A stretch of DNA of 64,000 nt from JADGRB01 sp963835825 (GCA_963835825.1 CAWIGZ010000001.1:620001-684000); one strand, 5' to 3'. Positions 25,982 through 35,070 are shown, counted from the stretch's first letter. Made by a program: numbers and translations. The notes: generated by a model not told the origin, from the letters alone.

Positions 25982-27286
25982 CTACTTGGCGCCGTTGCCG
26001 GGGCGCGGGCCGGGGGCCGGCGTGGCGGAGCTGCCGTCGCCGTCGCGGAAATTCCTTCCCGTGACGATCTGGGCCGCCATCAGGGTCTGTACGACCCGCA
26101 GGACGTCGCTCGAGCCGGTGGTGACGGCGCCCCGTTCGTTGGTGTCGCCGCCGCCGCCGAAGTTGACGAACTGGCTGTTGGAGAGCGCGCTGGCGACCTG
26201 CGCGGTCAGCTCGGGCGCCATCTCCAGCCGCCGCAGATCGAGGTAGGCGCCGCCCGCCTCCATGAGCGCCTGCGCCTTGATGCGAATGGCCTCCGCCTCG
26301 GCCTGGGCGATGGCCCGGATGCGGGCCGCCTGGGCCCGCCCCTCGGCTTCCTGGTTGATGACGTTTTGCTCGGCGTCGGCCCGGGCCTGGGTGATCTGGC
26401 TGGCGTTCAGCTCCGCCTCGCGTTGCTGGCGCACGGCGGCCTGCTTCTCGGCCTCGGCCTTGGCGATCGACGCGCCGTTGGAGGCGATCTGCATGTTGAG
26501 CGCCCGTTCCTGATCGTTGATCTTCTGCGCCGCCTCGAGCTGAGCGATCCGCGCCCGCTGCTCTTCCTTGGCCTGCACCACGTCGGCGTCGGCCTTGGCG
26601 CGGGCGCCCGACTCGCGGCGGCGGGCCTCCGCCACCTCGCTCAAGACCGCCTTGATGTTGAGGCTGTTGAACGAGAGGCCGATGTCCATCAGCTCGCGTG
26701 AGCAGGCGTCCTTGATGATCACCGCCAGCTCGTCGTCCTCGGCGCGCTGTTGCGCCAGCGCGAGCGCGTTGGGCGCCGCCGGGGCCAGCGCCGTGGTGGC
26801 GGCGGCGGCCGGCAGGCCCGTTCGAACACTGAACAGCTGATCGTGCTTGAGAAGGTTGATGGCCCGCCGCCCGGCCGAGGAGAGCACGTCCGTCAGGGTG
26901 GAGAGCTGCTCGCTGACCGACTTCGAGAAGAACTTGTTGGCGGCGGTGTTCACCATCGCCTCGTCCTCGCCGACGCTCACGATTGCCGAGGCCCGGACCG
27001 TGACCTTGACCGGCGCCGAGCGTCCGTTGACGTCGACGTCGGCCGTCTGATCGGTGATCTCGATGTCGACGTTGATGGCCTGGGCCGGGATGACGCGGGT
27101 CTGGGTGATGATCGGGACGATGAGCGCCTTGCAGGGGCCGCGGTAGATCTGCAAATTTCGGCCGCGGCTGGCGAGCAAGATCTCGCCCGCGTCGACGCTG
27201 CGCAGGAACGTGGTGATGATGATCGACGTGAGGAAGATGACCCCGACGACGACCGCGCCGACGAGGATGAGGGACGGTTCGATCAT
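25982..27286 (-). CDS. Flotillin-like SPFH protein (YqiK type)
   Basis: A 434-residue membrane scaffold protein. A single N-terminal TM (LILVGAVVVGVIFLTSIIITTF) is followed by an SPFH/band-7 domain (about 30-200; VDAGEILLASRGRNLQIYRGP and IPAQAINVDIEITDQTADVDVNG). A long coiled coil rich in Ala/Glu/Gln (about 220-370; AEARRRESGARAKADADVV, AEGRAQAARIRAIAQAEAEA) comes next, then a Gly/Pro tail. Flotillins oligomerise and organise membrane microdomains. The order yqiJ-like then yqiK-like, nine bases apart, is the same as in E. coli yqiJK. The ATG at 27286 has AAGGAGCCATC upstream. It ends earlier than E. coli YqiK. Confidence 0.9.
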   Translation of the reverse strand: MIEPSLILVGAVVVGVIFLTSIIITTFLRSVDAGEILLASRGRNLQIYRGPCKALIVPIITQTRVIPAQAINVDIEITDQTADVDVNGRSAPVKVTVRASAIVSVGEDEAMVNTAANKFFSKSVSEQLSTLTDVLSSAGRRAINLLKHDQLFSVRTGLPAAAATTALAPAAPNALALAQQRAEDDELAVIIKDACSRELMDIGLSFNSLNIKAVLSEVAEARRRESGARAKADADVVQAKEEQRARIAQLEAAQKINDQERALNMQIASNGASIAKAEAEKQAAVRQQREAELNASQITQARADAEQNVINQEAEGRAQAARIRAIAQAEAEAIRIKAQALMEAGGAYLDLRRLEMAPELTAQVASALSNSQFVNFGGGGDTNERGAVTTGSSDVLRVVQTLMAAQIVTGRNFRDGDGSSATPAPGPRPGNGAK

Positions 27287-27295
27287 GATGGCTCC

Positions 27296-27916
27296 TTAAT
27301 GCGCCGAGCTTCCGGCTGGGTTGTCGTTCGAGATCAGGGAGACCGTCACGCGTTCGCGGCGCCCGTCGACGTCCTCGATGCGGAGCCGCTGGCCGACCTT
27401 CACGGGCAGGGCTGCCTGGCGGTGCGAGAGGCGCGCCTCGAGCTGAACGCGCCGTCCGTCGCGCACCGTGGCGACGATCCCCTTGCCGTTGCGGAACGGC
27501 ACGACGGCCTCGGCCTCGCCCATGATCAGCGCCTCCAGTGGGGCGCTGGGCTGGCCCTGAAATCGAAACAGCAGGTTCCAGATTGGCCGGATCAGAAGCC
27601 ACTCCATCAGCAGTGCCGGCACGATCGCGATGACCGCGGCGCGTGCGGTGGCCAGATGCGCGGCGCGCACCAGGGCGTTGCCGAACGCGCCGTAAAAGGC
27701 AGCCACGCTGAAGAGGGCGCGCGGCGACGGGAGAAATCTCAGACCTTCGCGCGGGGCGGGCGCGTGCGTCTGCCCGGCGGGCTGCGCGAGGCTGCTGCCA
27801 GGCGCGCGGACGGGTCCGTGCGTCCGGATGTGGCCGAGGTGGCGGTGCCCGCCCAGGGCAGGGACGGCCATCGTCACCAGGCCGACCAGGCCGACCACCA
27901 TCACGGTCAAGAACAC
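27296..27916 (-). CDS. YqiJ-like membrane protein with NfeD-like OB fold
   Basis: A 206-residue inner-membrane protein paired with the flotillin gene. The N-terminal half has hydrophobic helices (VMVVGLVGLVTMAVPALGG, ALFSVAAFYGAFGNALVRAAHL, AVIAIVPALLMEWLLIRPIWNLLF). The C-terminal 70 residues form an OB-fold barrel (EAEAVVPFRNGKGIVATVRDG ... LPVKVGQRLRIEDVDGRRERVTVSL) as in YqiJ and NfeD. YqiJ/NfeD proteins accompany flotillins and are thought to help assemble the microdomain complex. The GTG at 27916 was chosen because AAGGAG lies eight bases upstream; ATG at 27901 is the alternative. The same frame runs open much further upstream, but that stretch belongs to the lipoprotein gene in another frame. 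Confidence 0.82.
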   Translation of the reverse strand: MFLTVMVVGLVGLVTMAVPALGGHRHLGHIRTHGPVRAPGSSLAQPAGQTHAPAPREGLRFLPSPRALFSVAAFYGAFGNALVRAAHLATARAAVIAIVPALLMEWLLIRPIWNLLFRFQGQPSAPLEALIMGEAEAVVPFRNGKGIVATVRDGRRVQLEARLSHRQAALPVKVGQRLRIEDVDGRRERVTVSLISNDNPAGSSAH

Positions 27917-28025
27917 GCTCGACGCTCCTTTTTCGCGCGGGGTCGCACCGACACCCCTCGCTCGGCTGACTACTATGGCCCGAGCACCGTATTTGTCGAG
28001 CGGGGGGCGAGGGAGCGGCCCGCAA

Positions 28026-28048
28026 CGAGCGCCGCTGCGCGGCGCTCG
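28026..28048 (-). terminator. Hairpin after the lipoprotein gene
   Basis: A 9-bp perfect GC-rich stem (CGAGCGCCG / CGGCGCTCG) with a five-base loop, lying 66 bases past the stop of the minus-strand lipoprotein gene and before yqiJ. It has no T-run, so it may be a weak or Rho-assisted terminator. Confidence 0.35.
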
Positions 28049-28113
28049 GGCGAGCGCTTGTTCACGAACGCGACGACGCCGGCGTGGCCGCCCGGCGGGT
28101 GGGCACGCGTCTT

Positions 28114-30255
28114 CTAGTTCACGAACGCGACGCCGCGATAGGCGGTGCCATAGGTCGGTCCCATGATCGTGCGGAAGGACTCCGCCGCCACGGCGGATGT
28201 CGCTGTGGTCGCCGACAGTTGATCGGTGATCACCACGACCTTGTTCGGATCGGCGCCGTTGTCGCCGGAGGTGCTGGAGGTCGAGGTCGTCGCCCACAGG
28301 GTGACCTGGTCGCCGTTGACGACGCCGGTCAGGTTCCGGAGGCCGACTGTGGTGACGGTCGGGATAGGTGCCGTCCGGGCCGGTCAGGCCGCTGTCGACC
28401 ACGCCGATGAGCCCCTGGGTCAGCTCGTAGTCGAGCTGCCAGGTGCCGCCGAGCAGGCTCCATTTCTCGAGGCCGGCGTGGGTCGACTTGTCCGTCGAAT
28501 TGCCCGACCCTTCGTCGCTGACGTACATCGTCGTCGCGTTGGCGAAGAAGACGGCGAACGGCGTGAAGTTGCCGCCGGTCGCCTTGGCCGAGTCGGTCGG
28601 GAAGCCGGGGACGACGCTGATGGTGGCCGCGGCCGCGCCGGCGACGGTGGGCAGCGAGGAGACGGTGTAGACGGTCTGCATGCCGTTGCTGCCGCTCCCC
28701 TTGGTGAAGTAGAGCGCGCCGCCGAACTCGGTCACGCCGCGGTAGTTGTTGTCCTTGCCGGGCTTGTCGGCCTTGGGCGGGCTGCCGAAGCTGTACTGGA
28801 GCAGCGGGATTCGACCTCCGCCGAGTTCCCGGCCGGGATGGCCACGTTCGACGTCACCGCGTCGATGGGCGAGACGACCTCGAGGCCGGTGGTCTCGGTG
28901 ACGTCGGGGCTGGTGCCGTTCGTGGGGCCGAAGGCCGCGGCGTTGCCGTTGTTGGCGTTGCCCACCGAGTAGTAGAGCCCGTTCGAGCCGAGCAGCGCCG
29001 AGCGGCCGTTGTTCCCACCGTAGTTGACGGTCGGCGTGTACGAGAAGTGGCCGCTGCCGTCCATCGAGACGATGGTGCGGGCGAACGCGTAGCTCGAGCC
29101 GAAGGCGAAGCTGACCGGGTTGGTCGGATCCTGCCCGGGGACGGCGTCGGAGTTCGAGACGTCGAGCGCGCCGACGCCGGCGCCGGCATAGCCGACGAAC
29201 ACCAGGTGCGCCCCGCTGCCGTCGGTGCTGACGTGGAGGCCGAGCTCGGACTTCGAGGGAAAGCTGGTGACGACCTGATTGGTCGGCACCGTGACCTTGC
29301 TGAGGACGGTGTCGCTGGTCGGATCGACGTCGGTCAGCTGGATCGCCGAGGTCACACCGAAGCTGGCGTCCGCGGACTCGTTGTTCCAGACGCTGAGATA
29401 GTCGTTGCCGGCGATCGCGCTGGTGGTTGCGGTCGCCGAGTTGGCCAGCTGCGTGGTCCCGACCGTCAGTGAGGCCACGGCCCCCTGGGTTCGATCGTAG
29501 CTGGTGCTGCTGATGATCAGCGAGTTGTGCGCCAGCAGCGAGCTCGGCTCGCAGGTCACGACGACCGACATGGTGGCCGCGCAGGCCGCCGCCGGGTCAC
29601 CGTCGGAGACGGTGGCCGTCAGCGTGACCGGGCCGGGGGCGTTGCAGACGAACGTCGGCGCCGCCGAGGTGGCGCTGCTGAACGTTCCCGACGGCGCGGT
29701 CCAGGCGTACGTGAGCGGCGACGGGCCGTTGTCCGGATCGTGGGCGGCGATCGCCAGCGCGACGGGGAAGCCGACCGCCACGTCCGACGGGTTCGCCGAC
29801 AGGCCGTCCGCCACGGGGCAGACGTTGATCGTGCCGTTGACGGACACGCTGCCGGTCTGTGCCAGTTGGTGGCAGTCGAGCGTGACGGCGACAGCGGCGA
29901 CGGCGCCGGCCGTCACGTTGAAGGTTCCGCTGCCGCCACAGGTGGTGCTCCCATCCGTGCCGGTCGCGCTGAGCGTGATGGTGTATCCGTTACCGGCCGG
30001 GAGGCCGCCGATGACCGCAGAGATCGAGCTGCTCGCGGCGACGTTGATCGTGCCGGTCGATGAGAAACCGTTCGGGCCGTTGATCGTGTAGGCGACGGTC
30101 GTCAGCGTGACGCCTCCCTGCGCGACGGCGATGTCGACGGAGCCGAGCCCGGCGCTGTTCGCGGTCGAGGGGGACCCTTCGCTGCAACCTCCGACGGCGA
30201 ACGCCGCGGACGACAGGACGGCAAGGACGGACAGTCTGCGGATCGTCTGGAACAA
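28114..30255 (-). CDS. Propeller-like secreted lipoprotein with PKD/Ig-like domain (two frameshifts)
   Basis: A surface lipoprotein of about 713 residues. The signal peptide ends in the lipobox VGGC. Residues about 35-130 are Ig-like strands with a Cys pair (TCGG ... LDCHQ). Residues about 140-240 are a PKD-like domain (AHDPDNGPSPLTYAWTAPSG, LTATVSDGDPAAACAATMSV). The remainder consists of Gly/Ser/Asn-rich strands with SSTSYDRTQGAVASLTVG, YLSVWNNESADASFG and GNNGRSALLGSNGLYYSVGN, suggesting a beta-propeller. The frame shifts near 28810 (one base missing, VE to IPLLQYSFGSPPKAD) and near 28372 (one extra C, GTY to PTVTTVGLRNLTG), cancelling out, and ends GVAFVN. No catalytic motif is recognised; an adhesive or binding role is inferred. 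Confidence 0.75.
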
Positions 30256-30387
30256 GGTCGCCTCCGAGTTGGTGAAGTCGGGGCGTCCTCATACAAACGT
30301 CGCGCCAACGCGCCAGCGTGGCGCATCGTCGCTAACTCGGCGCGATTTCTGGGGGCCTGACGGGCGAGCCAACGCACAAATGAACGC

Positions 30388-30432
30388 GGGTCACCGAAAT
30401 CCGGAGAGATGCGCTCCGATTTTCGGTGACCC
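30388..30432 (-). terminator. Strong 19-bp hairpin after the YXWGXW gene
   Basis: Two 19-base arms (30388-30406 and 30414-30432) pair with only two mismatches around a seven-base loop, the outer 10 bp (GGGTCACCGA / TCGGTGACCC) perfectly. It lies 30 bases past the YXWGXW stop and 130 bases before the next gene on that strand. No long T-tract follows, so it may also act as an mRNA-stabilising stem. Confidence 0.55.
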
Positions 30433-30461
30433 TCGCTGCCCGCGCGCACCGCGCGCCCGGG

Positions 30462-30640
30462 CTACTGGCCGTGGTGGTCGCCGTGGTCGTCGTGGCCGTG
30501 GTCGCCCCGGCCTTGATCGCCGCGGTCGTGGTCCGGGCCGTGATCACCGTGGTCGCGGTCGCCGTGGTGGTCGCCGTGGTCGAAGTCGCGGGCGTCGCGA
30601 TCGCCGTGGTCGAAGTCGCCGTGGCCGTGGTCGCTCGCGA
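30462..30640 (-). repeat. Low-complexity GAC/CAC/GGC repeat coding the His/Asp/Gly tail
   Basis: On the minus strand this stretch is built almost entirely of GAC, CAC, CGC and GGC codons in imperfect units such as GACCACGGCGACC. It encodes runs of His-Gly-Asp that could bind divalent metals. The opposite strand appears as an artificial Val/Ala-rich open frame. Confidence 0.7.
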
Positions 30641-31237
30641 TCGCGGTCGCCGTGCTCCCAGCCGCCCGGATGCCAAGCCTGCCGGCCGCCGTCGCGATCC
30701 CAGTGGCCGGCCCTCCAGGTGTCGCCCGGCCGCTCATGTTCCCAGCGACCCTCGATCCAGACGTACCGCCCATCTCGCCACTCGTGCGCGCCCGCGATCC
30801 AGACGAATCCCGGCCGCGGAGGTGGCGGCGCCACGACCTGCGGGGGCGGCGGGGGCGGGGCCGGGTTGTCGACGTACATCGACGGGGCCGGGACATACGC
30901 GTCGCCTTCGCCCCAGGCGCCCGTGATCCAGCCGTAATGATCGCCTTGCCACTCCCAGCGACCTCCGTGCCACTGCCGCCCGGGCCGCTCGCGCTCCCAA
31001 TGCCCGCGGCGCGGGACATAGCGGCCTCGTCTCCAGTCGTACCCTCCCTCGACCCACACAAACCCCCGCCGCGGACGGACACGCTCGACGGGCGGCGGCG
31101 GAGGGGGCGGCTGATTCTGTCGCCAGCCGCCGGCCTGGGCCAGCCTGGTCTGGGCGGCGACCGGGGTGCAACGACGAGGCCCCCGGTGTCGGCGGCGTCG
31201 CCATGGCGAACATCAGGATCAGATCGGTCATGAGCAT
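30462..31237 (-). CDS. YXWGXW-repeat protein with His/Asp/Gly-rich tail (two frameshifts)
   Basis: An exported protein of about 258 residues with aromatic WxW-type repeats such as GFVWVEGGYDWRRGRYVPRRGHW, WEWQGDHYGWITGAWG and FVWIAGAHEWRDGRYVWIEG. Members of this family carry a signal peptide and a proline-rich linker; both are present (MTDLILMFAMA; NQPPPPPPPVERV). The C-terminus is a low-complexity His/Asp/Gly tail ending DHGHDDHGDHHGQ. Single extra bases near 31170 and near 30632 break the frame; removing them joins the signal peptide, repeats and tail, and the span is 3n+2. The start at 31237 follows GGGAG. The repeats suggest envelope carbohydrate or metal association, but no function is established for the family. 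Confidence 0.75.
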
Positions 31238-31455
31238 CGATGCACTCCCGGTGAGAGTTCGTAAAGCGAGCCCGCGCGGCCTTCCGGTGACCCGCAGGCC
31301 CGCGGCGCCCGACTTCCAGGCGACCAACGCGGTTAGACCAGAACCCAGTCTTTCGACCGAAACGCGGAGATCTTGAACGCCTCGGCGGTGTGCCTGCCGG
31401 GCGGGCTGGATCGTCGAGCTTCTTCTTCTATGCTCGGGGCCTGACCATTCGACGC

Positions 31456-31881
31456 ATGGACAACGTCAGCATTGTCGTTGACGATCTGCCCGCGGCCATC
31501 ACGTTCTTCCTCGAGCTGGGGCTGGAGCTGGAGGGCGAGTCGCCCGTCGAGGGGCGCTCGGTCGACCGCCTCGTCGGACTGGAAGGCGTCCAGGCCGACA
31601 TCGCGATGATGCGGACCCCGGACGGCCACGGCCGGGTCGAGCTGACCAGATTCCGCACGCCGGCCGCGATCAGCGCCGAGCCGAATCACGCGCCGGTCAA
31701 CACGCTGGGCATCCGTCGCATCATGTTCGCCGTCGAGGACATCGACGACGTCGTGGCCCGCCTGCGCGCCCACGGCGCCGAGCTGGTGGGCGAGGTGACG
31801 AAGTACGAGGACGTCTACCGCCTCTGTTACCTCCGCGGCCCCGAGGGGATCCTCATCGCGCTGGCCGAGGAGCTGAGCTGA
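31456..31881 (+). CDS. VOC (glyoxalase) superfamily protein
   Basis: A 141-residue vicinal-oxygen-chelate protein. It starts MDNVSIVVDDLPAAITFFLELGLELEG, the canonical first module, and has MMRTPDGHGRVELTRF in the middle and YRLCYLRGPEGILIALAEEL at the end, with Glu at the usual metal-ligand site. Relatives usually begin a few residues earlier with MTIRRMDN; here the corresponding codons read LTIRRMDN (CTG at 31441), so translation may begin at that CTG, or at the ATG used here. It belongs to the small stand-alone VOC proteins of unknown substrate and is not closely similar to the VOC protein at 950. It is divergent from the YXWGXW gene over about 220 bases. Confidence 0.87.
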   Translation: MDNVSIVVDDLPAAITFFLELGLELEGESPVEGRSVDRLVGLEGVQADIAMMRTPDGHGRVELTRFRTPAAISAEPNHAPVNTLGIRRIMFAVEDIDDVVARLRAHGAELVGEVTKYEDVYRLCYLRGPEGILIALAEELS

Positions 31882-31903
31882 AGCGACCGGCGGGACGCCG
31901 TCG

Positions 31904-32884
31904 TCAGGCGGCGAGGCTCTCTTTCAACAACGCGAGCCCGAAGGCCCACTGGCCGTCCGCGGTGCCGATCTTCAGCTTGCCGGCCCGCAAGCGCTGATAA
32001 AACTCGGCGAGTGAGGGCGTGGAGGCCAGCGTCTCGGCGCCCGTGGCGCCCGGGTGCTTCATCTGGCGCGCGACAAAGAGCTGCATCGCGCCGGCGAGCG
32101 CCGCCGCCAGCCGCCGGCTGTAGGTGAACCTGTCCGGCAACTCCGTCGCCGCCGCGGGGGCGCCGTCATAGACGGAGAGCAGGCCGAGACAGGTGGCCTC
32201 GTCCATCCGCAGAAACACCGCCAGGACCGCGAGATCGTAAAACGCGTCCATCGGCCCCGCGGCGGCCCAGTCGAGGACCAGGATCCGCTCGCCGTCGTAG
32301 ATGAAGTTGGTGGGGTTGAGATCGTTGTGCCCGAGGACCAGGGGGCCTCGGGCCGGCGGCGGATCTTCGGCGAGCACGCGGTCGATGGCGGCGGCCGCGA
32401 ACGCCGGGAGGGCAAAGCCGGGCGCCCGGAGGGCGGCCGAGAGCTGGGTGACGAACGTGCGGGGGTCACGGAGGCGCGCCCCGGCAGGAACGGGCAGTGC
32501 ATGGATCCGGCGCACCGTCCGACCGAGCAGCGTCAGCGCCGCCGCGCGGGTCCCCGGGTCGAGATAGAGCGCGGCGAACGAACGATCGACGACGAACGCG
32601 GTCAGCACCGCGCGCCGCGCTTCGTCGACGTGAACGATGCCGGGCGCCAGCCCCGCGTCCGCGGCGAGCCGCTCAATCTCCAGCGCGCTCCGCCAGTCCC
32701 CGCCATCCTCGGTTTCGGCGGCAACCTTGAGCACGAACACCCGCCCGTCCCGCTCGACCCGGTACAGCCCCGCGCCCGAGAGCCCCGCGGCGATCGGGGC
32801 AATCGTTGTGGTTGGGCCTCGGAGATCGGAGGGAAGGCAGTTTTCGAGAGTCATCGTGAGCGCCGGATCCGTGGAGTCTGCCAT
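31904..32884 (-). CDS. Aminoglycoside-phosphotransferase / choline-kinase-like protein
   Basis: A 326-residue small-molecule kinase of the APH family. The N-lobe has the nucleotide loop AGLSGAGLYRVERDGRVFVLKV with its Lys. The C-lobe has the Brenner catalytic loop VLGHNDLNPTNFIYDGERI and the metal-binding DWAAAGPMDAFYDLA. Between these lies a helical region containing HALPVPAG. Members phosphorylate aminoglycosides, choline, homoserine or sugars with ATP; the sequence does not choose between them. The start is ATG at 32884. It converges with the VOC gene and follows the quinone-oxidoreductase-like gene by 26 bases on the same strand, so a two-gene unit is possible. Confidence 0.87.
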   Translation of the reverse strand: MADSTDPALTMTLENCLPSDLRGPTTTIAPIAAGLSGAGLYRVERDGRVFVLKVAAETEDGGDWRSALEIERLAADAGLAPGIVHVDEARRAVLTAFVVDRSFAALYLDPGTRAAALTLLGRTVRRIHALPVPAGARLRDPRTFVTQLSAALRAPGFALPAFAAAAIDRVLAEDPPPARGPLVLGHNDLNPTNFIYDGERILVLDWAAAGPMDAFYDLAVLAVFLRMDEATCLGLLSVYDGAPAAATELPDRFTYSRRLAAALAGAMQLFVARQMKHPGATGAETLASTPSLAEFYQRLRAGKLKIGTADGQWAFGLALLKESLAA

Positions 32885-32910
32885 TGATCGGCATCGCGGC
32901 GAGATGCCGT

Positions 32911-33912
32911 TCAGACACCCGTCAGTACAATCTTCCCCTCGAGCGACCCCGTGCTCAGCATCTCCATCGCCCGCCGCGCCTCACCGAGGGGCAGCGTTGC
33001 GCTCACCAGCGGGTCGAGCTTCTTCTCGGCGATGAGCGCGAAGATCTTCGGCAGGTCCTCGCGGAGCGGCTTGGGGTTCTTCCGGTACAGCATCGTGATG
33101 CCGTAGAAGGCGCCCCGCCGTCTCCGCAGCCGGGCGCCGACCAGCAGGTTCCCGAACATCAGCAGCGTGGCGGCTGTTCCTTTGACGCCCATGAAGCCGT
33201 AGCCGACGACGGTGCCGCCGCGCCTGGTCGCCCGGATGCACAGGCCGATGTTGGCGCCGCCGATGGCGTCGAAGGCGCAGTCGACGCCGCGCGGTTCGAG
33301 CTCACGCACCATCCGATCGAGGCGCCCCGCGCGGTAGTCGATGGGGATCGCGCCCAGGTGGCGCACCGTCTCGTGCTTCTTCGCCGAGGCCGCCCCGTAG
33401 GTCTTCACGCCGGCGAGGCGCAGGAGCTGCAGCGCCGCCGTGCCGACGCCGCCGGCGGCGCCGGTGACCAGGGCGGTGCCCCCCGCCTGCACCTTGGCCA
33501 CGCGGTGGATCATCTGCCAGGCGGTGACGTAGTTGAGGATCGCGGCGGCCGCCTGGACGTCGGAGACGCCGTCGGGGATGGGCAGGAAGTGCTCGGCCTC
33601 GCGCACCAGCAGCTCGGCGAAGCCGCCGTAAACGGTGAGCGCCGCGACCCGCTGGCCGACGGTGAAGCCGGTGACGCCGGGGCCGATGGCGTCGACGGTG
33701 CCGGCGATCTCGTAACCGGGGACGACCGGGAGCTTCGGCGCGTAGCGGTACTTGCCGGCCAGGAGCATCAGATCGGTCGCGCCCACGCCGGCCGCCCGCA
33801 CCCGCACCCGCAGCTGCCCGGCGCGCGGCGCTTCGACCGGCAGCTCGACGGGCGTGAGCGCCTCTGGGCCGCCGGCCTTGGTCACCATCATCGCTCGGTA
33901 CAGTGCCGTCAT
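32911..33912 (-). CDS. Zinc-free medium-chain reductase, quinone-oxidoreductase type
   Basis: A 333-residue MDR-family NADPH-dependent oxidoreductase. The N-terminal GroES-like domain starts MMVTKAGGPEALTPVELP and lacks the catalytic and structural zinc cysteines of alcohol dehydrogenases. The Rossmann domain has ALVTGAAGGVGTAALQLLRLAG for NADPH, then VDCAFDAIGGANIGLC and TVVGYGFMGVKG. The C-terminus GEARRAMEMLSTGSLEGKIVLTG is typical of synaptic-vesicle VAT-1/QOR-like reductases. It probably reduces quinones or enones. The annotated start at 33912 may be preceded or followed by alternatives within seven residues (MMVTK). It lies upstream of the APH-like gene on the same strand. Confidence 0.9.
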   Translation of the reverse strand: MTALYRAMMVTKAGGPEALTPVELPVEAPRAGQLRVRVRAAGVGATDLMLLAGKYRYAPKLPVVPGYEIAGTVDAIGPGVTGFTVGQRVAALTVYGGFAELLVREAEHFLPIPDGVSDVQAAAAILNYVTAWQMIHRVAKVQAGGTALVTGAAGGVGTAALQLLRLAGVKTYGAASAKKHETVRHLGAIPIDYRAGRLDRMVRELEPRGVDCAFDAIGGANIGLCIRATRRGGTVVGYGFMGVKGTAATLLMFGNLLVGARLRRRRGAFYGITMLYRKNPKPLREDLPKIFALIAEKKLDPLVSATLPLGEARRAMEMLSTGSLEGKIVLTGV

Positions 33913-33967
33913 CCGTCCTGAGCATGACCTTGACCGGGCGCGCGTGAAATCCTAAACGTCCGAACCG

Positions 33968-34124
33968 ATGCGCCAGCTGATCCTGCAGATGCAGGTCTCG
34001 ATCGATGGATTCGTCGGTGCCCCCGACGGACAGCTCGACTGGATCTCCGACGCGGCTGGCGCTCGCCGAGGCGATCGCGTTCGAGTCGGGCGCCGTCGCC
34101 AAGTTGTATCGCGCCGGCGGGTAG
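33968..34124 (+). pseudogene. Remnant of a RibD C-terminal-domain / dihydrofolate-reductase-like gene
   Basis: The ATG at 33968 opens with MRQLILQMQVSIDGFVGAPD and GQLDWISDA, the classic start of DHFR-like RibD_C proteins. Almost at once the frame passes, with a one-base shift, into LALAEAIAFESGAVAKLYRAGG and a stop at 34122-34124. That matches the closing strand of the same family, in which a segment such as L-x-L-x-E-x3-F-x-SG-x-V leads to a short basic end. Everything between, about 120 codons in intact relatives, is missing. The whole remnant is 157 bases. It lies between two minus-strand genes and is best read as an internal deletion. An assembly collapse is the alternative. Confidence 0.7.
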
Positions 34125-34128
34125 TCGC

Positions 34129-35067
34129 TCAGCGCGCGTGTCGGTGAAAGGCCGGCAACGGGAGGTCGCTCTCCGGCGGGACGAAGCCGGCGACTGTCCC
34201 GTGCGCGGGCAGTTGCAGCGGCCATTGAGCCATCAGCGCCGTCGGGTCCCAGTAGACCTCCGGGAATTCGCTCGAGGGGTGCACCGAGAGCGCGAAGTGG
34301 AGGTAGCGGCCGGGGTGCTCGGTGCCGGCGTCGCCGACCAGGCCGATGAGATCGCCGGCCTTGACCGGGGCGCCGCGCAGGATGCGGCGCGGGACGGCCG
34401 CCAGATGGTCGTAGTGGGTGAAGACCATGCCGCCGAAGTGGGCCAGCCGGAGGTAGACGTCGCCGCGATCGTCGCCGGCGCCGTGCTGCACGCGATCGAC
34501 GACGCCGTCGTGCGCCGCGTAGACGTGCTCGCCCCACAACTGGCCGCCCAGATCGACGCCGCACTTGCCCGGGACGCGACAGACGGGGCCGGGGCCGCGT
34601 GCGGACGGGTGGGCGGTCGGGATGTGGTCGTCGGCTTCGGGGGCGCGGCGGGCCGGGCCGGGCAGGGGGTAGATCCAGGCGGTGTGGGCGAAGGCCGCCT
34701 GCCAGTCCTCGTCGGTGGGCGGCCAGGCCGGGCCGAACATGGGGGGCTCGGGGCGCGGCTCGCGCGGGGGCCGAAATTCCGGCGGATCGAACGAGAGCGA
34801 GACCGATTGCGGCAGTCGAATTCGGTGCCAGAGCTTCGGTGCGCCGATGACGATCAGGGCGACGGCCGTCGCCCGCAGCAGCCATCGCCGGCGGGTGGCG
34901 GCGCGGGCGAGGCGCCGGCGTTCCACGTTGGCCACCAGACAGATCTGCGAGCAATGCGCCTCTTCGCGCCGTCCCACGAGCAGAAGGAACCGCTCGCCCT
35001 CGCCGGCCCCGCCGCCATCGCTACCGCCGATCGGAGTCCTGCAAACGATGCACGCGAGCAGGGCCAT
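34129..35067 (-). CDS. Zinc-finger, TM and degenerate LytM (M23-like) protein
   Basis: A 312-residue protein, downstream paralogue of the gene at 35071-36213. The cytoplasmic N-terminus has a treble-clef-like Cys pattern (ACIVCRTPIG ... HCSQICL), then a basic stretch and one TM (LLRATAVALIVIGAPKLW). A proline-rich linker (PPEFRPPREPRPEPP) leads to a periplasmic M23/LytM fold. In active LytM enzymes zinc is held by HxxxD and HxH. Here the first reads KCGVD and the second YLHFAL, so the first zinc-ligand His and the catalytic His are missing while Asp and the last His remain. It is likely a non-catalytic LytM regulator such as NlpD/EnvC-type activators. It starts three bases after its paralogue's stop. 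Confidence 0.82.
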   Translation of the reverse strand: MALLACIVCRTPIGGSDGGGAGEGERFLLLVGRREEAHCSQICLVANVERRRLARAATRRRWLLRATAVALIVIGAPKLWHRIRLPQSVSLSFDPPEFRPPREPRPEPPMFGPAWPPTDEDWQAAFAHTAWIYPLPGPARRAPEADDHIPTAHPSARGPGPVCRVPGKCGVDLGGQLWGEHVYAAHDGVVDRVQHGAGDDRGDVYLRLAHFGGMVFTHYDHLAAVPRRILRGAPVKAGDLIGLVGDAGTEHPGRYLHFALSVHPSSEFPEVYWDPTALMAQWPLQLPAHGTVAGFVPPESDLPLPAFHRHAR

Positions 35068-35070
35068 CGG

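Noticed and set aside
30426..30926. Plus-strand open frame coding a Val/Ala-rich apparently hydrophobic protein
   Set aside because: It is the antisense of the GAC/CAC/GGC repeat of the YXWGXW gene; its valine runs are an artefact of the repeat, and the true repeats are on the minus strand.
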